DNA of 64,000 nucleotides from Schleiferia thermophila (GTDB lineage: Bacteria > Bacteroidota > Bacteroidia > Flavobacteriales > Schleiferiaceae). A model generated the notes under the pieces. That model saw only the letters and a program-made list of their open reading frames with translations, had not been told where the DNA came from and ran no database searches. Made by a program: the position numbers and the translations under genes. Every line of letters starts with the position of its first letter. Position 1 is the first letter of the stretch. This document shows, in pieces, positions 27,064 to 36,573 of this stretch. Location: the NCBI RefSeq assembly GCF_003337435.1, contig NZ_QPJS01000001.1, forward strand, positions 760,513 through 824,512, given 5' to 3'.

Positions 27064-28632
27064 TCAATAACGTGAATGCAAATATTCATAAACTTTTTCA
27101 GCAACCCGCTCGCCATCCAATGCAGCTGAAACGATACCTCCGGCATAGCCAGCTCCTTCACCCGAAGGAAATAAACCGCCAATTTTTGGGTGCATAAGGG
27201 TGTCGCTGTGGCGAGGAATCTTTACAGGAGATGAAGTACGGCTCTCTGTGGCTATAATCAACGCATCTTCATGTAGATACCCGTTCATTTTTTTTCCAAA
27301 AGCTTTGAATCCTTCTTTTAATCTTTTGGTGACAAATTCGGGTAAAACATTGTCCATTGAAACGGATGTAATACCCGGAATGTAAGAGCAGGAGGGCAGG
27401 GAAGTGCTTATTTTTCCGTTTACGAAATCAACAAGTCTTTGAGCTGGTGCCGTCTGAGTGTTTCCTCCTGCTTTGCAAACGTTTCTTTCTACACTTTGCT
27501 GAAATCGGAGAGCAGCCAGGGGACCATGATGCTTAAAATCCGATACATCTTCCGGACGTATTTCCACGACAATACCGGAATTGGCATATTTTCCATCTCT
27601 TTTGCTGGGCGACATACCATTGACGACAATTTCTCCCTGAGCTGTGGAAGCTGGCACAATGAAACCTCCCGGACACATGCAAAAACTGTAAACCCCTCTG
27701 CCCATTGCCTGATGCACCAACTTATAGCTGGCAGCAGGGAGATATTCACCGCGCTCCATCCCGTGATATTGAATACGATCAATGAGCCACTGCGGGTGCT
27801 CTACCCTTACACCAAGTGCAAATGGTTTCAGCTGAATGTCAATATTTCTTTTGTACAGGAGCTCGAAAATATCCCGTGCCGAATGCCCTGTAGCTAATAT
27901 AACGGCCTCAGCCTCTATCAACCCGTAGTTTTGGGTAAGTACCCCTTGAACGTGATCACCGGAAATTTGAAAATCGACGACTCGCGTACCAAAGTAAATC
28001 TCTCCGCCGTGCTCCAGAATTCTTTCTCTAATGTTTTGTACAACACCCGGTAGCTTATTGGTACCGATATGAGGATGTGCATCAACCCGTATAAACGGAT
28101 TTGCACCGTGGTGAACGAGCAAATCGTAGATTCTCGATACATCGCCCCGTTTTGTAGAGCGTGTGTAAAGTTTTCCATCTGAATAAGTACCGGCACCACC
28201 TTCCCCAAAGCAATAATTGCTGTCGGGATGTACGATGTGATCGCGATTGACAGCTTTCAAATCACGCCGTCGAGTACGTACGTCAAATCCACGCTCCAAA
28301 ACAATCGGCTTTATGCCTAGCTCTATGAGTCGGAGAGCGGCAAACATACCCGCAGGCCCGAAGCCAACTACTGCTACTCTGTGTCGGGCATCTTTTACCG
28401 GTTTATAAAGTAAAGGAGTAAGTCTGTCTTCAGGTAGTTCTTCGCCAATTGCAACTTTGATTCGCTGTATGATGTACACTGGATTTTTACGCGCATCGAT
28501 AGAGTATCGCACTGGTCTATACCCTTTGATTTCATCAGGGCTTACAGCCAACTGCTTAATCAACTGATTTCTGATATACGTTCCATCATAAGCAAGTTGC
28601 GGGAGGGATTTAATTTCCAGTTCGATGATCAC
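27064..28632 (-). CDS. NAD(P)/FAD-dependent oxidoreductase (COG2509 type)
   Basis: 522 residues. The start is a GTG at 28632, since no upstream ATG is in frame close by and the protein reads MIIELEIKSLPQ from there. An N-terminal 80-residue beta domain precedes the FAD site VVGFGPAGMFAALRLIELG and a second flavin-family segment ILATGHSARDIFELL. The C-terminal GEGAGYAGGI closes the FAD site. Homologues are common in Bacteroidota as uncharacterised dehydrogenases. It is co-directional with porT (12 bp downstream of it) and the SDR gene. Confidence 0.9.
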   Translation of the reverse strand: MIIELEIKSLPQLAYDGTYIRNQLIKQLAVSPDEIKGYRPVRYSIDARKNPVYIIQRIKVAIGEELPEDRLTPLLYKPVKDARHRVAVVGFGPAGMFAALRLIELGIKPIVLERGFDVRTRRRDLKAVNRDHIVHPDSNYCFGEGGAGTYSDGKLYTRSTKRGDVSRIYDLLVHHGANPFIRVDAHPHIGTNKLPGVVQNIRERILEHGGEIYFGTRVVDFQISGDHVQGVLTQNYGLIEAEAVILATGHSARDIFELLYKRNIDIQLKPFALGVRVEHPQWLIDRIQYHGMERGEYLPAASYKLVHQAMGRGVYSFCMCPGGFIVPASTAQGEIVVNGMSPSKRDGKYANSGIVVEIRPEDVSDFKHHGPLAALRFQQSVERNVCKAGGNTQTAPAQRLVDFVNGKISTSLPSCSYIPGITSVSMDNVLPEFVTKRLKEGFKAFGKKMNGYLHEDALIIATESRTSSPVKIPRHSDTLMHPKIGGLFPSGEGAGYAGGIVSAALDGERVAEKVYEYLHSRY

Positions 28633-28644
28633 CGGTTGCTACAA

Positions 28645-29337
28645 TTATTCAAACGTGATGCAAAACAGTACTGAACGTGTGAGAATTCGATCTATATTGC
28701 TTACATAGACAGAGCCATCGTTTACAAGTAGGTTGGCTACTCCAAAACCAACTTTTATCTGAGGCGACATCTTAAAATACTCAAAGAAGATATCAATGCC
28801 GGCACCAAATTCATAAGCCAGGTCATGCCGCCTGATTTTAAAGAGCTCATCGTCCTGAACATCTTCCTGGGAGGCGAGGTCAATGTTGTATCTCAGTCCT
28901 CCGGTTACATAGACCAGGTAATTTCCCAGTCTTTTACTTGAGAATTTAAGCTCAAACGGAAGTTCGACAAAGGAAGATTCGACATCTTTAACATATATAT
29001 CCCTTCGCATAAAGTTAGGGTTAAATGCATCTATTTCAAGGCGTCGAACGGTAGCTGCAAATGCCGGATTGAACCTTAGGTTCAAATGATTGACCAATTT
29101 CAAGTCGGATATAATGCCTACATGATAGCCCGGCTCCACAAAAGTCAAGGTAGAATAATAACCTGGGAATTGATTAAAATCCGGATGGTGTTGAATATGA
29201 AAATTATACCAGTTGATGCCTATATAAAATCCAAAGTGATAAGGTTTACTGGTGTAGGTTGGCAAATTCAAAATACGCTGAGCATAACTGCTAAAATGCG
29301 AGCAAGCAAAGAATACAAAAACAATCGTGTATCTCAT
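28645..29337 (-). CDS. porT: PorT-like type IX secretion outer-membrane protein
   Basis: 230 residues with a signal peptide (1-19, ending SYAQ) and regular amphipathic strands of an 8-stranded outer-membrane barrel (FGFYIGINWYNFHI, HLNLRFNPAFAATVRRLE, FVELPFELKF, YLVYVTGGLRYNIDL, LAYEFGAGIDIFFEY). The DIY-K-VESSFVELPFELKF region and the position directly after ubiE match PorT/SprT, required for type IX secretion in the family. The symbol rests on sequence pattern plus synteny. A T9SS cargo occurs at 42.4 kb. Confidence 0.82.
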   Translation of the reverse strand: MRYTIVFVFFACSHFSSYAQRILNLPTYTSKPYHFGFYIGINWYNFHIQHHPDFNQFPGYYSTLTFVEPGYHVGIISDLKLVNHLNLRFNPAFAATVRRLEIDAFNPNFMRRDIYVKDVESSFVELPFELKFSSKRLGNYLVYVTGGLRYNIDLASQEDVQDDELFKIRRHDLAYEFGAGIDIFFEYFKMSPQIKVGFGVANLLVNDGSVYVSNIDRILTRSVLFCITFE

Positions 29338-29365
29338 ATGTACGTTAAACGCATTATAGACCTTG

Positions 29366-30088
29366 TTATTTTTCAGCTTCGTAGATGGTGGCTATGCCAA
29401 AGGTAAGTCTGTGTGATTTGATGTTCCGGTAGTTTAACTTTTCGAGAATTGCAATAAACTTTTGTCCATAAGGAAAGGCTTCCACAGACTCGGGCAGATA
29501 GCTGTATGCATTGCGGTCTTTGCTAACCCATCTGCCTACTATGGGTAGAATGTGTTTGAAATAAAAGCGGTAGATCTGTGCAAACGGAAAACTATGCGGC
29601 TGTGAAAATTCGAGAATTAAAATTTTTCCACCGGGTTGAGTCACCCGGAGCATTTCAGAGAGTCCTTTTTCAAGATTTTCAAAATTTCGAACTCCGAATG
29701 CCACAGTTACTAGGTCAAAAGTATTGTCATGAAAATCAAGGGATTCGCTATCACCTTTTCTTAGCTCAATCAGGTCAGTGAGCTGTTTATCTGATACCTT
29801 TTTATGACCAAAGGATAGCATACCTTCAGAAATGTCAATACCAGTGATTTTTTCTGGATTTAATGCTGACAGTGCAATGGCTAAATCACCTGTACCTGTA
29901 GCTACATCGAGTATATTTTTGGGTTTATACGGGGCTGCTAACTGCAGCAGTTTCTTTCTCCAGCCGCGGTCAATTCCGAGGGATAGAGTGTGATTCAGAA
30001 GATCATATCTGGCTGAAATATTATCAAACATTTCGGCGACTTGCTGCTTTTTGCTGCCTTGTTTATCACGATATGGTTTTATTTCCAT
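29366..30088 (-). CDS. ubiE: Demethylmenaquinone / ubiquinone methyltransferase
   Basis: SAM-dependent C-methyltransferase (240 residues) for the last step of menaquinone synthesis. The class I methyltransferase motif ILDVATGTGDLAIAL, the family signature YDLLNHTLSLGIDRGWRKK near the N-terminus and AFGVRNFENLEKGL are all present. In a Bacteroidota host menaquinone is expected, so menG/ubiE function fits; SdhC in this window would use that quinone. It is followed 28 bp later by porT. Confidence 0.96.
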   Translation of the reverse strand: MEIKPYRDKQGSKKQQVAEMFDNISARYDLLNHTLSLGIDRGWRKKLLQLAAPYKPKNILDVATGTGDLAIALSALNPEKITGIDISEGMLSFGHKKVSDKQLTDLIELRKGDSESLDFHDNTFDLVTVAFGVRNFENLEKGLSEMLRVTQPGGKILILEFSQPHSFPFAQIYRFYFKHILPIVGRWVSKDRNAYSYLPESVEAFPYGQKFIAILEKLNYRNIKSHRLTFGIATIYEAEK

Positions 30089-30162
30089 GCGCCTTATTAA
30101 ATAACAAAAACCTTAACATCACCCTGTGATGAGAAGGTTTATGGACGGGATTTAAAAAATTT

Positions 30163-30402
30163 CTATTGAGCGTCGAAGTTTTCGTATCTGCCCATTTCTC
30201 TGTCATAAAACTCATCGGCCTGCTCGAGAAGTTGCATGATTTCGGCCGGTATATCGTCTTCTTCTCCCAAATCCACATCGTCGAGCCATTCTAACTCGTC
30301 GGTATACATGTTTAAAATAAACCGCGGATACTCGGTATGAATTACAAAAATATCATCCGGAAAGTCTGTATTATCCGCTATGAGAAATTTTGGTGTACTC
30401 AT
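30163..30402 (-). CDS. Small acidic protein of unknown function
   Basis: 79 residues, strongly acidic in the second half (ELEWLDDVDLGEEDD), beginning MSTPKFLIADNTDFPDDIFVI. No signal peptide, membrane segment or recognised motif. A well-placed promoter (30433-30461) supports its being a real gene. It lies 74 bp before ubiE on the same strand, so it may lead the ubiE-porT transcription unit. Function unknown. Confidence 0.75.
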   Translation of the reverse strand: MSTPKFLIADNTDFPDDIFVIHTEYPRFILNMYTDELEWLDDVDLGEEDDIPAEIMQLLEQADEFYDREMGRYENFDAQ

Positions 30403-30432
30403 AAAAAAGAATTAGGATTGTAGTAATTGGGA

Positions 30433-30461
30433 CAAAAGTAACCTTCTACAAACGATTCAAT
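30433..30461 (-). promoter_or_regulatory. Putative promoter of the small acidic gene
   Basis: ATTG (30461-30458) and an exact -7 box TACTTTTG (30440-30433) with 17 bp between them on the minus strand. The start codon at 30402 is about 30 bp downstream. Spacing is slightly short of the usual 18-21 bp. Confidence 0.55.
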
Positions 30462-30514
30462 TGATTGACAATTTCTTTTTGTACAATAATTAACGATTTA
30501 TTCCAATGGTCAAT

Positions 30515-30543
30515 AAAAAAGCTGTCGACCAGTCGACAGCTTT
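30515..30543 (-). terminator. Terminator of the response-regulator gene
   Basis: Perfect arms GCTGTCGAC (30521-30529) and GTCGACAGC (30532-30540), extended by AAA/TTT pairs. Leftwards the stem runs into a T run (A6 at 30515-30520). It lies 27 bp past the stop of the leftward regulator. The stem is a near-complete dyad, so the loop must open by a few pairs. Confidence 0.8.
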
Positions 30544-30569
30544 CCTAATATCGCGTTAGTAATATGAAA

Positions 30570-31223
30570 TCAAATCATTATTTTACCCGATTCGGAAGTA
30601 CTGCTATTAGAATTTGCATAATACTTAGCAAAGTTGACTAAGTCAATCACGCTTTTGGCATTGAGCTTTTTGAGTAATCTTAGTTTGTAGGTGCTAACTG
30701 TTTTGTCCGAAATATTCAGCTCATCAGCCACCTCTTTGTTGCTTTTACCGGTTGCCAGCAGGCTTAGCACCTCACTTTCTCTTTTTGATAGTTTTACAAC
30801 AGGCTTTCCTTGAGGTTTGGACCGGGCTTTTGCCAGGATTTCTCTGTTAAAAAATTCATGGCCCGCCATTAATTTTCTAACTGCCTTAAGTATCATTCGC
30901 GGCTCAGTACTTTTGGTAATGTAGCCGTCTGCACCCAATTTTCGAGCAGCCAATCCATATACCTCTTCCGGGTGCATTGTCACCATAAGGACTTTAATGT
31001 CAGGTTTGATTTTTTTGATGTCGCGCAATGCAGCCATACCATTCTTTACAGGCATTTCAATGTCCAGAATGATGATATCAGCGTCAACATTGGGAAGCAG
31101 ATTCAGCAATTCCTCCCCATTGGATGCTTCTGCGACCACTTGTATATCCTTGTCCCTATTCAGATACAAAATCATACCTTTTCGAAACATGATGTGGTCG
31201 TCACAGAGAATAACTTTTGTCAT
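30570..31223 (-). CDS. NarL/FixJ-family response regulator
   Basis: 217 residues. The receiver domain has the acidic pocket (CDDH, Asp8-Asp9), phospho-acceptor Asp54 in ILDIEMP, Thr82 and Lys104 (GYITKS). The C-terminal LuxR-type helix-turn-helix reads KLSKRESEVLSLLATGKSNKEVADELNISDKTVSTY. It would be activated by a histidine kinase, but none is adjacent; the gene stands alone between a terminator and a 0.5-kb intergenic region. It is preceded by one of the best promoter matches in the window. Confidence 0.95.
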   Translation of the reverse strand: MTKVILCDDHIMFRKGMILYLNRDKDIQVVAEASNGEELLNLLPNVDADIIILDIEMPVKNGMAALRDIKKIKPDIKVLMVTMHPEEVYGLAARKLGADGYITKSTEPRMILKAVRKLMAGHEFFNREILAKARSKPQGKPVVKLSKRESEVLSLLATGKSNKEVADELNISDKTVSTYKLRLLKKLNAKSVIDLVNFAKYYANSNSSTSESGKIMI

Positions 31224-31257
31224 TTTTATTGTTTTTTACTGTTAGGCTTACACACTC

Positions 31258-31287
31258 CAAAAGTAAATACAATTTAAAATTCACAAA
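31258..31287 (-). promoter_or_regulatory. Putative promoter of the response-regulator gene
   Basis: On the minus strand TTTG (31287-31284) and TACTTTTG (31265-31258) are 18 bp apart, both exact to the Bacteroidota consensus. Start codon at 31223, leader about 28 nt. Confidence 0.65.
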
Positions 31288-31714
31288 AAAAGTTTTATTC
31301 ATATTTTGATTTCCAATTCGATACAGTGAAATTGTAATAAAGTAAAGATATGTTTTTTATATTTTCATCATGTAGGATAAATATCAATATTTAACACAAG
31401 TGTTCGGCACATAAAATTTCTAAAAATGCATTTTTTTATTTCAATTGTGTTTTTTTTGAACAAAATTTAGCAAAAAAGTCTCCTAACTTAAGGTGGAAGT
31501 ATCCAATAGAACTCCAGAAATAGGTTACAAAAAAAACTTTATCTTATGTTTGCGTTTTAGTAATACACATTTGTATTCAAGAACTGTATTCAGTATTTCA
31601 TCGCATATAGTGAACAATACACAGTAAAATCGGGTTTCTTATACTAAAAAATTATTTTGAAATATTCTAAATAAAAAATACAACCAGATAAAGCCAATCT
31701 ACTTTAGTGACTGC
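31288..31714. other. AT-rich intergenic region between response regulator and sdhC
   Basis: No open reading frame of credible length on either strand. It is strongly AT-rich with many A/T runs. One further exact -7-like octamer, TATGTTTG, is at 31545-31552 on the plus strand but has no matching upstream element. The length is unusual for this gene-dense window. It may hold binding sites for sdh control or an unannotated small RNA; nothing specific is recognised. Confidence 0.5.
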
Positions 31715-31722
31715 TATTTTTG
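31715..31722 (+). promoter_or_regulatory. Putative -7 element of sdhCAB
   Basis: TATTTTTG fits TAnnTTTG and lies 22 bp before the sdhC start codon. No clear TTTG is present 18-21 bp upstream, which could mean an activator-dependent promoter. Confidence 0.4.
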
Positions 31723-31744
31723 CCACAGGAATAATCAAAAGAAG

Positions 31745-32428
31745 ATGGAAGTAAAAAGCGCATTATTAGGTTCTTCAATTGTTAAAAAATACTGGATGGC
31801 ACTGACAGGACTGTTTTTATGTACCTTTCTTGTCGTTCACCTTGGAGGAAATTTAATACTTCTCAAAGGGGAAGATGCCCGCTTGTCCTTCAATGCTTAT
31901 GCAAAATTTATGACAACGTTTCCATTGATCAAAGCTGTCTCGTATCTTTTATACTTTAGTATATTATTTCATGCATTTGATGGAATCGTGCTCACACTTC
32001 AAAACCGGGCTGCAAGACCCGTGAAGTATTATTTTAACAAACCGGAGGCTAACAGTACCTGGGCTTCCAGAAATATGGCTTTTCTGGGCACAGTTATTCT
32101 TATATTTATTGTAGGACATATGTCCAATTTCTGGTATAAGATGCATTTTGGAGACATCCCAATGGATGCTAATGGAAATAAAGATCTGTATGAGGTAGTG
32201 GTGACTTTTTTCAAAGATCCGTCTTTGGGCATTGTATATGTAGCTTTTTATGTCCTTTGCATGGTAGCTCTGGGCTTTCATTTGGTACATGGTTTTGCCT
32301 CATCTTTTCAAACCCTAGGTTTATATCATAAAAAATACAATGCATTAATAAAGAATTTGGGCTTGGTCTTCAGTGTGCTGGTGCCATTGCTTTTTGCTAT
32401 AATTCCAATATTCATTTATATACAGTAA
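31745..32428 (+). CDS. sdhC: Succinate dehydrogenase / fumarate reductase cytochrome b subunit
   Basis: 227 residues with five membrane helices, the type B single-subunit membrane anchor that binds two hemes and menaquinone. The N-terminal [24 protein letters not shown] is characteristic, with further heme-ligand candidates in [26 protein letters not shown] and [14 protein letters not shown] (His in each). It is first of sdhCAB, 13 bp before the flavoprotein gene. Confidence 0.95.
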   Translation: MEVKSALLGSSIVKKYWMALTGLFLCTFLVVHLGGNLILLKGEDARLSFNAYAKFMTTFPLIKAVSYLLYFSILFHAFDGIVLTLQNRAARPVKYYFNKPEANSTWASRNMAFLGTVILIFIVGHMSNFWYKMHFGDIPMDANGNKDLYEVVVTFFKDPSLGIVYVAFYVLCMVALGFHLVHGFASSFQTLGLYHKKYNALIKNLGLVFSVLVPLLFAIIPIFIYIQ

Positions 32429-32441
32429 AATTGAGAAAGTC

Positions 32442-34442
32442 ATGAGGTTGGATTCAAAGATTCCAGCTGGTCCGCTGGAAGAAAAATGGACACGATACAA
32501 AGGAACTGTCAACCTGGTTAGCCCGGCCAATAAGCGCAAGCTTGATGTTATAGTGGTCGGTACAGGATTGGCTGGAGCCTCTGCAGCTGCTTCTCTGGCA
32601 GAGCTGGGGTATAATGTCAAGGCATTTTGTTTTCAGGATTCACCGCGCAGAGCCCACTCCATCGCTGCTCAGGGTGGAATCAACGCGGCCAAGAACTATC
32701 AAAACGATGGGGACAGTGTTTACAGATTGTTTTATGACACCATCAAAGGAGGAGACTACCGCTCCAGAGAGGCTAATGTGTATCGACTGGCAGAAGTATC
32801 GGCCAATATCATAGATCAATGTGTAGCACAGGGTGTTCCTTTTGCAAGAGATTACGGTGGACTTCTCGACAATCGGTCTTTTGGTGGTACACAAGTCAGC
32901 CGCACTTTTTATGCAAAGGGTCAGACCGGACAGCAACTGCTGCTAGGTGCCTATTCAGCACTGAGCCGACAAATAGCCAAAGGCACTGTACAGATGTTCG
33001 CCCGCCACGAAATGCTCGATGTAGTAGTGGTAGATGGCAAGGCCAGAGGCATCATTGCCAGAAATTTGGTAACCGGCGAAATAGAGCGTCATGGGGCTCA
33101 TGCTGTACTATTGGCTACAGGTGGTTATGGAAATGTATTTTTTCTCTCGACCAATGCCATGGGCAGCAATGGGTCAGCTGCATGGAAAGCACATAAAAGA
33201 GGAGCTTTGTTTGCTAATCCATGTTTTACGCAAATCCATCCGACTTGTATTCCGCAGTCAGGTGAATACCAAAGTAAACTGACACTCATGTCAGAATCCC
33301 TTAGAAACGACGGAAGGATTTGGGTTCCAAAGGACAGAAAAGATGCCGAACTTCTCCGTGAAGGAAAGCTCAAACCTATTGACATCCCCGAAGAAAAAAG
33401 AGATTATTACCTCGAGCGCAGATATCCTGCCTTTGGCAATCTGGTGCCACGTGATGTAGCGAGCCGGGCTGCCAAGGAACGATGCGATGAGGGCTACGGC
33501 GTGAATCCCACAGGAAAAGCCGTATTTCTCGATTTTGAGAGTGCTATCATGCGCTATGGTCAAGTAGAGGCCAACTTGCAGGGCATTAAAAATCCCTCAA
33601 AGGAAAAAATTCGTGAGTTGGGAGAAAAAATCATTGAAGCCAAATACGGAAATCTCTTTCAGATGTATGAAAAGATTACCGACATCAATCCGTATAAAAG
33701 TCCTATGATGATATACCCTGCCGTACATTATACCATGGGGGGGATTTGGGTAGATTATGAACTGATGACCACCATCCCGGGACTTTATGCCTTGGGAGAG
33801 GCCAATTTCTCTGATCACGGGGCCAACAGATTAGGGGCATCTGCCTTGATGCAGGGGTTGGCTGACGGATACTTTGTAATCCCTTATACCATTGGAAACT
33901 ACCTGGCCGGAGAAATCAAAACCGGAAAAATCGATACCAATACTCCAGAATTTGAATCAGCTGAAAAAGAAGTCCGCGACAGAATAGCACACTTCCTAGG
34001 CAACAACGGAAAGACTTCAGTAGATACTTTCCATCGTGAATTGGGAAAAATCATGTGGGACAAGTGCGGAATGAGCCGAAACGCTCAAGGACTTCAGGAA
34101 GCCATTCGCGAAATTCAGGCTCTGAGAGAAGAATTCTGGAAAGATGTGAAAGTACCCGGCCGATCCGATATGTATAATCCCGAACTCGATAAGGCGGGCA
34201 GAGTGGCCGATTTTCTCGAGCTGGGAGAGCTCATGTGTTTGGATGCTTTAGATCGAAATGAAAGTTGTGGAGGCCATTTCCGCGAAGAATACCAGACAGA
34301 AGATGGGGAGGCACTTCGCAACGATGCCGAATATGCTTATGTAGCTGCATGGGAATATACCGGAAAACCCTCTGAAGCCATCTTGCATAAAGAACAACTG
34401 GTCTTTGAAAACGTTGAACTTAAAGCTCGTAGTTATAAATAA
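32442..34442 (+). CDS. sdhA: Succinate dehydrogenase / fumarate reductase flavoprotein subunit
   Basis: 666 residues, the catalytic subunit oxidising succinate to fumarate with covalent FAD. The dinucleotide motif GTGLAG is at 40-45, and the FAD-linking His is His72 in [17 protein letters not shown] capping domain and the substrate segment [11 protein letters not shown] follow, with [20 protein letters not shown] near the C-terminal flavin site. The length fits the long type B form of Bacteroidota. The enzyme could run in either direction; with a menaquinone pool this cannot be decided from sequence. Confidence 0.97.
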   Translation: MRLDSKIPAGPLEEKWTRYKGTVNLVSPANKRKLDVIVVGTGLAGASAAASLAELGYNVKAFCFQDSPRRAHSIAAQGGINAAKNYQNDGDSVYRLFYDTIKGGDYRSREANVYRLAEVSANIIDQCVAQGVPFARDYGGLLDNRSFGGTQVSRTFYAKGQTGQQLLLGAYSALSRQIAKGTVQMFARHEMLDVVVVDGKARGIIARNLVTGEIERHGAHAVLLATGGYGNVFFLSTNAMGSNGSAAWKAHKRGALFANPCFTQIHPTCIPQSGEYQSKLTLMSESLRNDGRIWVPKDRKDAELLREGKLKPIDIPEEKRDYYLERRYPAFGNLVPRDVASRAAKERCDEGYGVNPTGKAVFLDFESAIMRYGQVEANLQGIKNPSKEKIRELGEKIIEAKYGNLFQMYEKITDINPYKSPMMIYPAVHYTMGGIWVDYELMTTIPGLYALGEANFSDHGANRLGASALMQGLADGYFVIPYTIGNYLAGEIKTGKIDTNTPEFESAEKEVRDRIAHFLGNNGKTSVDTFHRELGKIMWDKCGMSRNAQGLQEAIREIQALREEFWKDVKVPGRSDMYNPELDKAGRVADFLELGELMCLDALDRNESCGGHFREEYQTEDGEALRNDAEYAYVAAWEYTGKPSEAILHKEQLVFENVELKARSYK

Positions 34443-34453
34443 AACCGGAAATT

Positions 34454-35197
34454 ATGAACCTGACGTTGAAAATCTGGAGACAAGCCGGACCCGATGATAA
34501 AGGAAGAATGGTGACCTATCAGGTCAAAAATGTAAATCCGGACATGTCGTTCCTCGAAATGCTCGATGTGCTCAATGAAGATTTAATAGCCAAAGGCGAA
34601 GATCCGGTGGCTTTTGATCATGATTGCCGAGAGGGCATATGTGGCATGTGCTCTCTGTACATCAATGGCGAAGCGCATGGCCCTGGACGAGGCATAACTA
34701 CTTGCCAATTGCACATGCGCTCTTTCAAAGACGGAGATACTATAATCATCGAACCCTGGAGAGCCAAAGCATTTCCGGTGATTAAGGACCTGGTAACTGA
34801 CCGTTCAGCTTTTGACCGCATCATTCAGGCCGGAGGATACATCAGCGTAAACACCAGTGGAAATACCATTGATGCCAATGCCATTCCCATTCCCAAAGAA
34901 AATGCCGATAAGGCATTCGATGCTGCAACCTGCATTGGATGTGGAGCATGTGTAGCCACTTGCAAGAATTCATCCGCTATGCTTTTCGTATCTGCCAAAG
35001 TAAGTCAGCTGGCTCTGCTTCCACAGGGCCGTGTGGAAGCAAAAGAACGCGTACTGAAAATGGTGCATCAAATGGATTTGGAAGGCTTTGGCAACTGTAC
35101 CAATACCGGTGCCTGCGAAGTAGAGTGTCCAAAAGGTATTAGCCTCGAAAACATAGCGCGTATGAATCGCGAATATCTGGCTGCTGTGATTTCCTAA
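34454..35197 (+). CDS. sdhB: Succinate dehydrogenase / fumarate reductase iron-sulfur subunit
   Basis: 247 residues passing electrons from FAD to the cytochrome b anchor. The [2Fe-2S] Cys set is in [17 protein letters not shown] plus the later Cys in [20 protein letters not shown] supplies the [4Fe-4S] ligands, and [15 protein letters not shown] the remaining cluster-binding Cys residues. All expected cysteines are present. It is last in the operon and followed by a strong hairpin terminator. Confidence 0.97.
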   Translation: MNLTLKIWRQAGPDDKGRMVTYQVKNVNPDMSFLEMLDVLNEDLIAKGEDPVAFDHDCREGICGMCSLYINGEAHGPGRGITTCQLHMRSFKDGDTIIIEPWRAKAFPVIKDLVTDRSAFDRIIQAGGYISVNTSGNTIDANAIPIPKENADKAFDAATCIGCGACVATCKNSSAMLFVSAKVSQLALLPQGRVEAKERVLKMVHQMDLEGFGNCTNTGACEVECPKGISLENIARMNREYLAAVIS

Positions 35198-35220
35198 ATA
35201 CAGTCAAAACAATTCTCTAA

Positions 35221-35253
35221 AAGTCCTGGCTACAAAACCAGGACTTATTTTTT
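35221..35253 (+). terminator. Terminator of sdhCAB, overlapping the end of the photolyase gene
   Basis: AAGTCCTGG (35221-35229) and CCAGGACTT (35238-35246) make a perfect 9-bp stem with an 8-nt loop, followed by ATTTTTT on the plus strand. The facing photolyase stop codon (35245-35247) lies in the right arm, so one element may serve both genes; leftwards only TTTT follows. Confidence 0.8.
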
Positions 35254-36549
35254 CTCCAGTGCAGCTTTGTATCTTTCAATAGCCCGATTTCGGGCAAAAG
35301 AGTGGTCTACAAGGGGTTGAGGATATTGCGCTGAATTGTATTCGGGCACCCATTTTTTGATGTACTCATACTGTTTGTCAAATTTATCTGTTTGAAGCTG
35401 AGGATTGAAAATCCGAAAGTAGGGAGCAGCATCATTGCCACTACCAGCTGCCCATTGCCAGCCACCTACATTTGATCCCATTTCATAGTCGAGCAATTTC
35501 TCTGCAAAATAGCGCTCTCCCCAGCGCCAATCGATCAGCAAATGCTTGGTGAGAAAACTCGATACAATCATTCGCACGCGGTTATGCATAAAACCGGTGG
35601 TGTTGAGCTCACGCATCCCTGCATCTATTATGGGATATCCTGTTTGGCCCTCACACCATGCCTTAAAGTGATCTTCGTTGTTTTCCCATTTTATATTGTC
35701 GTATTCGGGCTTAAATGCCTTTTCGTGTATGAATGGAAAGTGGTACAAAATCATTTGATAAAAATCTCTCCAAATCAGCTCATTGAGATACTTTTCGTTG
35801 GTATGTAAGGCGATGTGCGCGAGCTTGCGAATACTTATGGTTCCAAATCGGAGGTGAACACTCAGGCGGGTAGTTCCATTGACTGCAGGAAAATCTCTGG
35901 TCTTGTGATAATTCGCAATTATGGCAGTGTTAATTTCCCTTGAAGGATATTCATACTGCGTTTCTATAAAACCTATTTCGCTCAGTGAGAGCAGTGGAAG
36001 GGGTTTGGTTTTGTATAACTGATTCAAATAAGCTGTTGTAGGATAGGAATTGAGATAAAAATCACTTAGCTTTTCTTTCCATTTTCGGCTGTAGGGGGTA
36101 TATACGGTATATGGTTGTCCATTGTCTTTGAGAATTTCTTCTTTCTCAAAGATGACGTGATCCTTGTAGCCTGAAAATTTAATTCCATTTGAAAGCAGAA
36201 GAGTGTAAATCATTCTGTCTCTTTGCTGCGCATAGGGTTCGTAATCTCGGTTGGCAAATACCCTGGCAACGTGGTATTCTTTTAAAATGGATATCCAGAC
36301 TTCTTCAGGTAAGCCGTATCTTACGATTAAAGTACTTCCAAGTTGTTCCAGTTCATGTTTTAATCTCTTGATTTCTTGATAGATAAAATGTACTCTCCGG
36401 TCCCTTTTGTCATGAAGTTTATCGAGGATATTTCGGTCGAAAATAAACAATCCCAAAACGGGATATCCAGACTTCAGGGCATGATACAGAGCTGCATTGT
36501 CCTCCAGCCTGAGGTCGCGTCTGAACCAGTGAATGGCTATGGGATTCAT
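35245..36549 (-). CDS. phrB: Class I cyclobutane pyrimidine dimer photolyase
   Basis: 434 residues repairing UV-induced CPDs with FADH- and blue light. The N-terminal antenna domain begins IHWFRRDLRLEDNAALYHAL. The FAD domain contains TGYPIIDAGMRELNTTGFMHNRVRM and LLDYEMGSNVGGWQWAAGSGNDAAPYF, diagnostic for class I photolyase and different from the DASH protein at 1.7-2.9 kb. All Trp positions of the usual electron chain appear available. It follows nth by 24 bp, forming a small DNA-repair operon with it. Confidence 0.95.
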   Translation of the reverse strand: MNPIAIHWFRRDLRLEDNAALYHALKSGYPVLGLFIFDRNILDKLHDKRDRRVHFIYQEIKRLKHELEQLGSTLIVRYGLPEEVWISILKEYHVARVFANRDYEPYAQQRDRMIYTLLLSNGIKFSGYKDHVIFEKEEILKDNGQPYTVYTPYSRKWKEKLSDFYLNSYPTTAYLNQLYKTKPLPLLSLSEIGFIETQYEYPSREINTAIIANYHKTRDFPAVNGTTRLSVHLRFGTISIRKLAHIALHTNEKYLNELIWRDFYQMILYHFPFIHEKAFKPEYDNIKWENNEDHFKAWCEGQTGYPIIDAGMRELNTTGFMHNRVRMIVSSFLTKHLLIDWRWGERYFAEKLLDYEMGSNVGGWQWAAGSGNDAAPYFRIFNPQLQTDKFDKQYEYIKKWVPEYNSAQYPQPLVDHSFARNRAIERYKAALEKK

Positions 36550-36573
36550 CTTAAGAGTTTGAAGCGGTGGTTG

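Noticed and set aside
30521-30540. Dyad in 30521-30540 as a regulator-binding site
   Set aside because: The T run on the minus strand and its place after the regulator gene's stop make a terminator the simpler reading.
32819-33196. 125-codon plus-strand ORF inside sdhA
   Set aside because: Out-of-frame shadow of a highly conserved gene; its Cys/Arg-rich translation has no recognisable motif.
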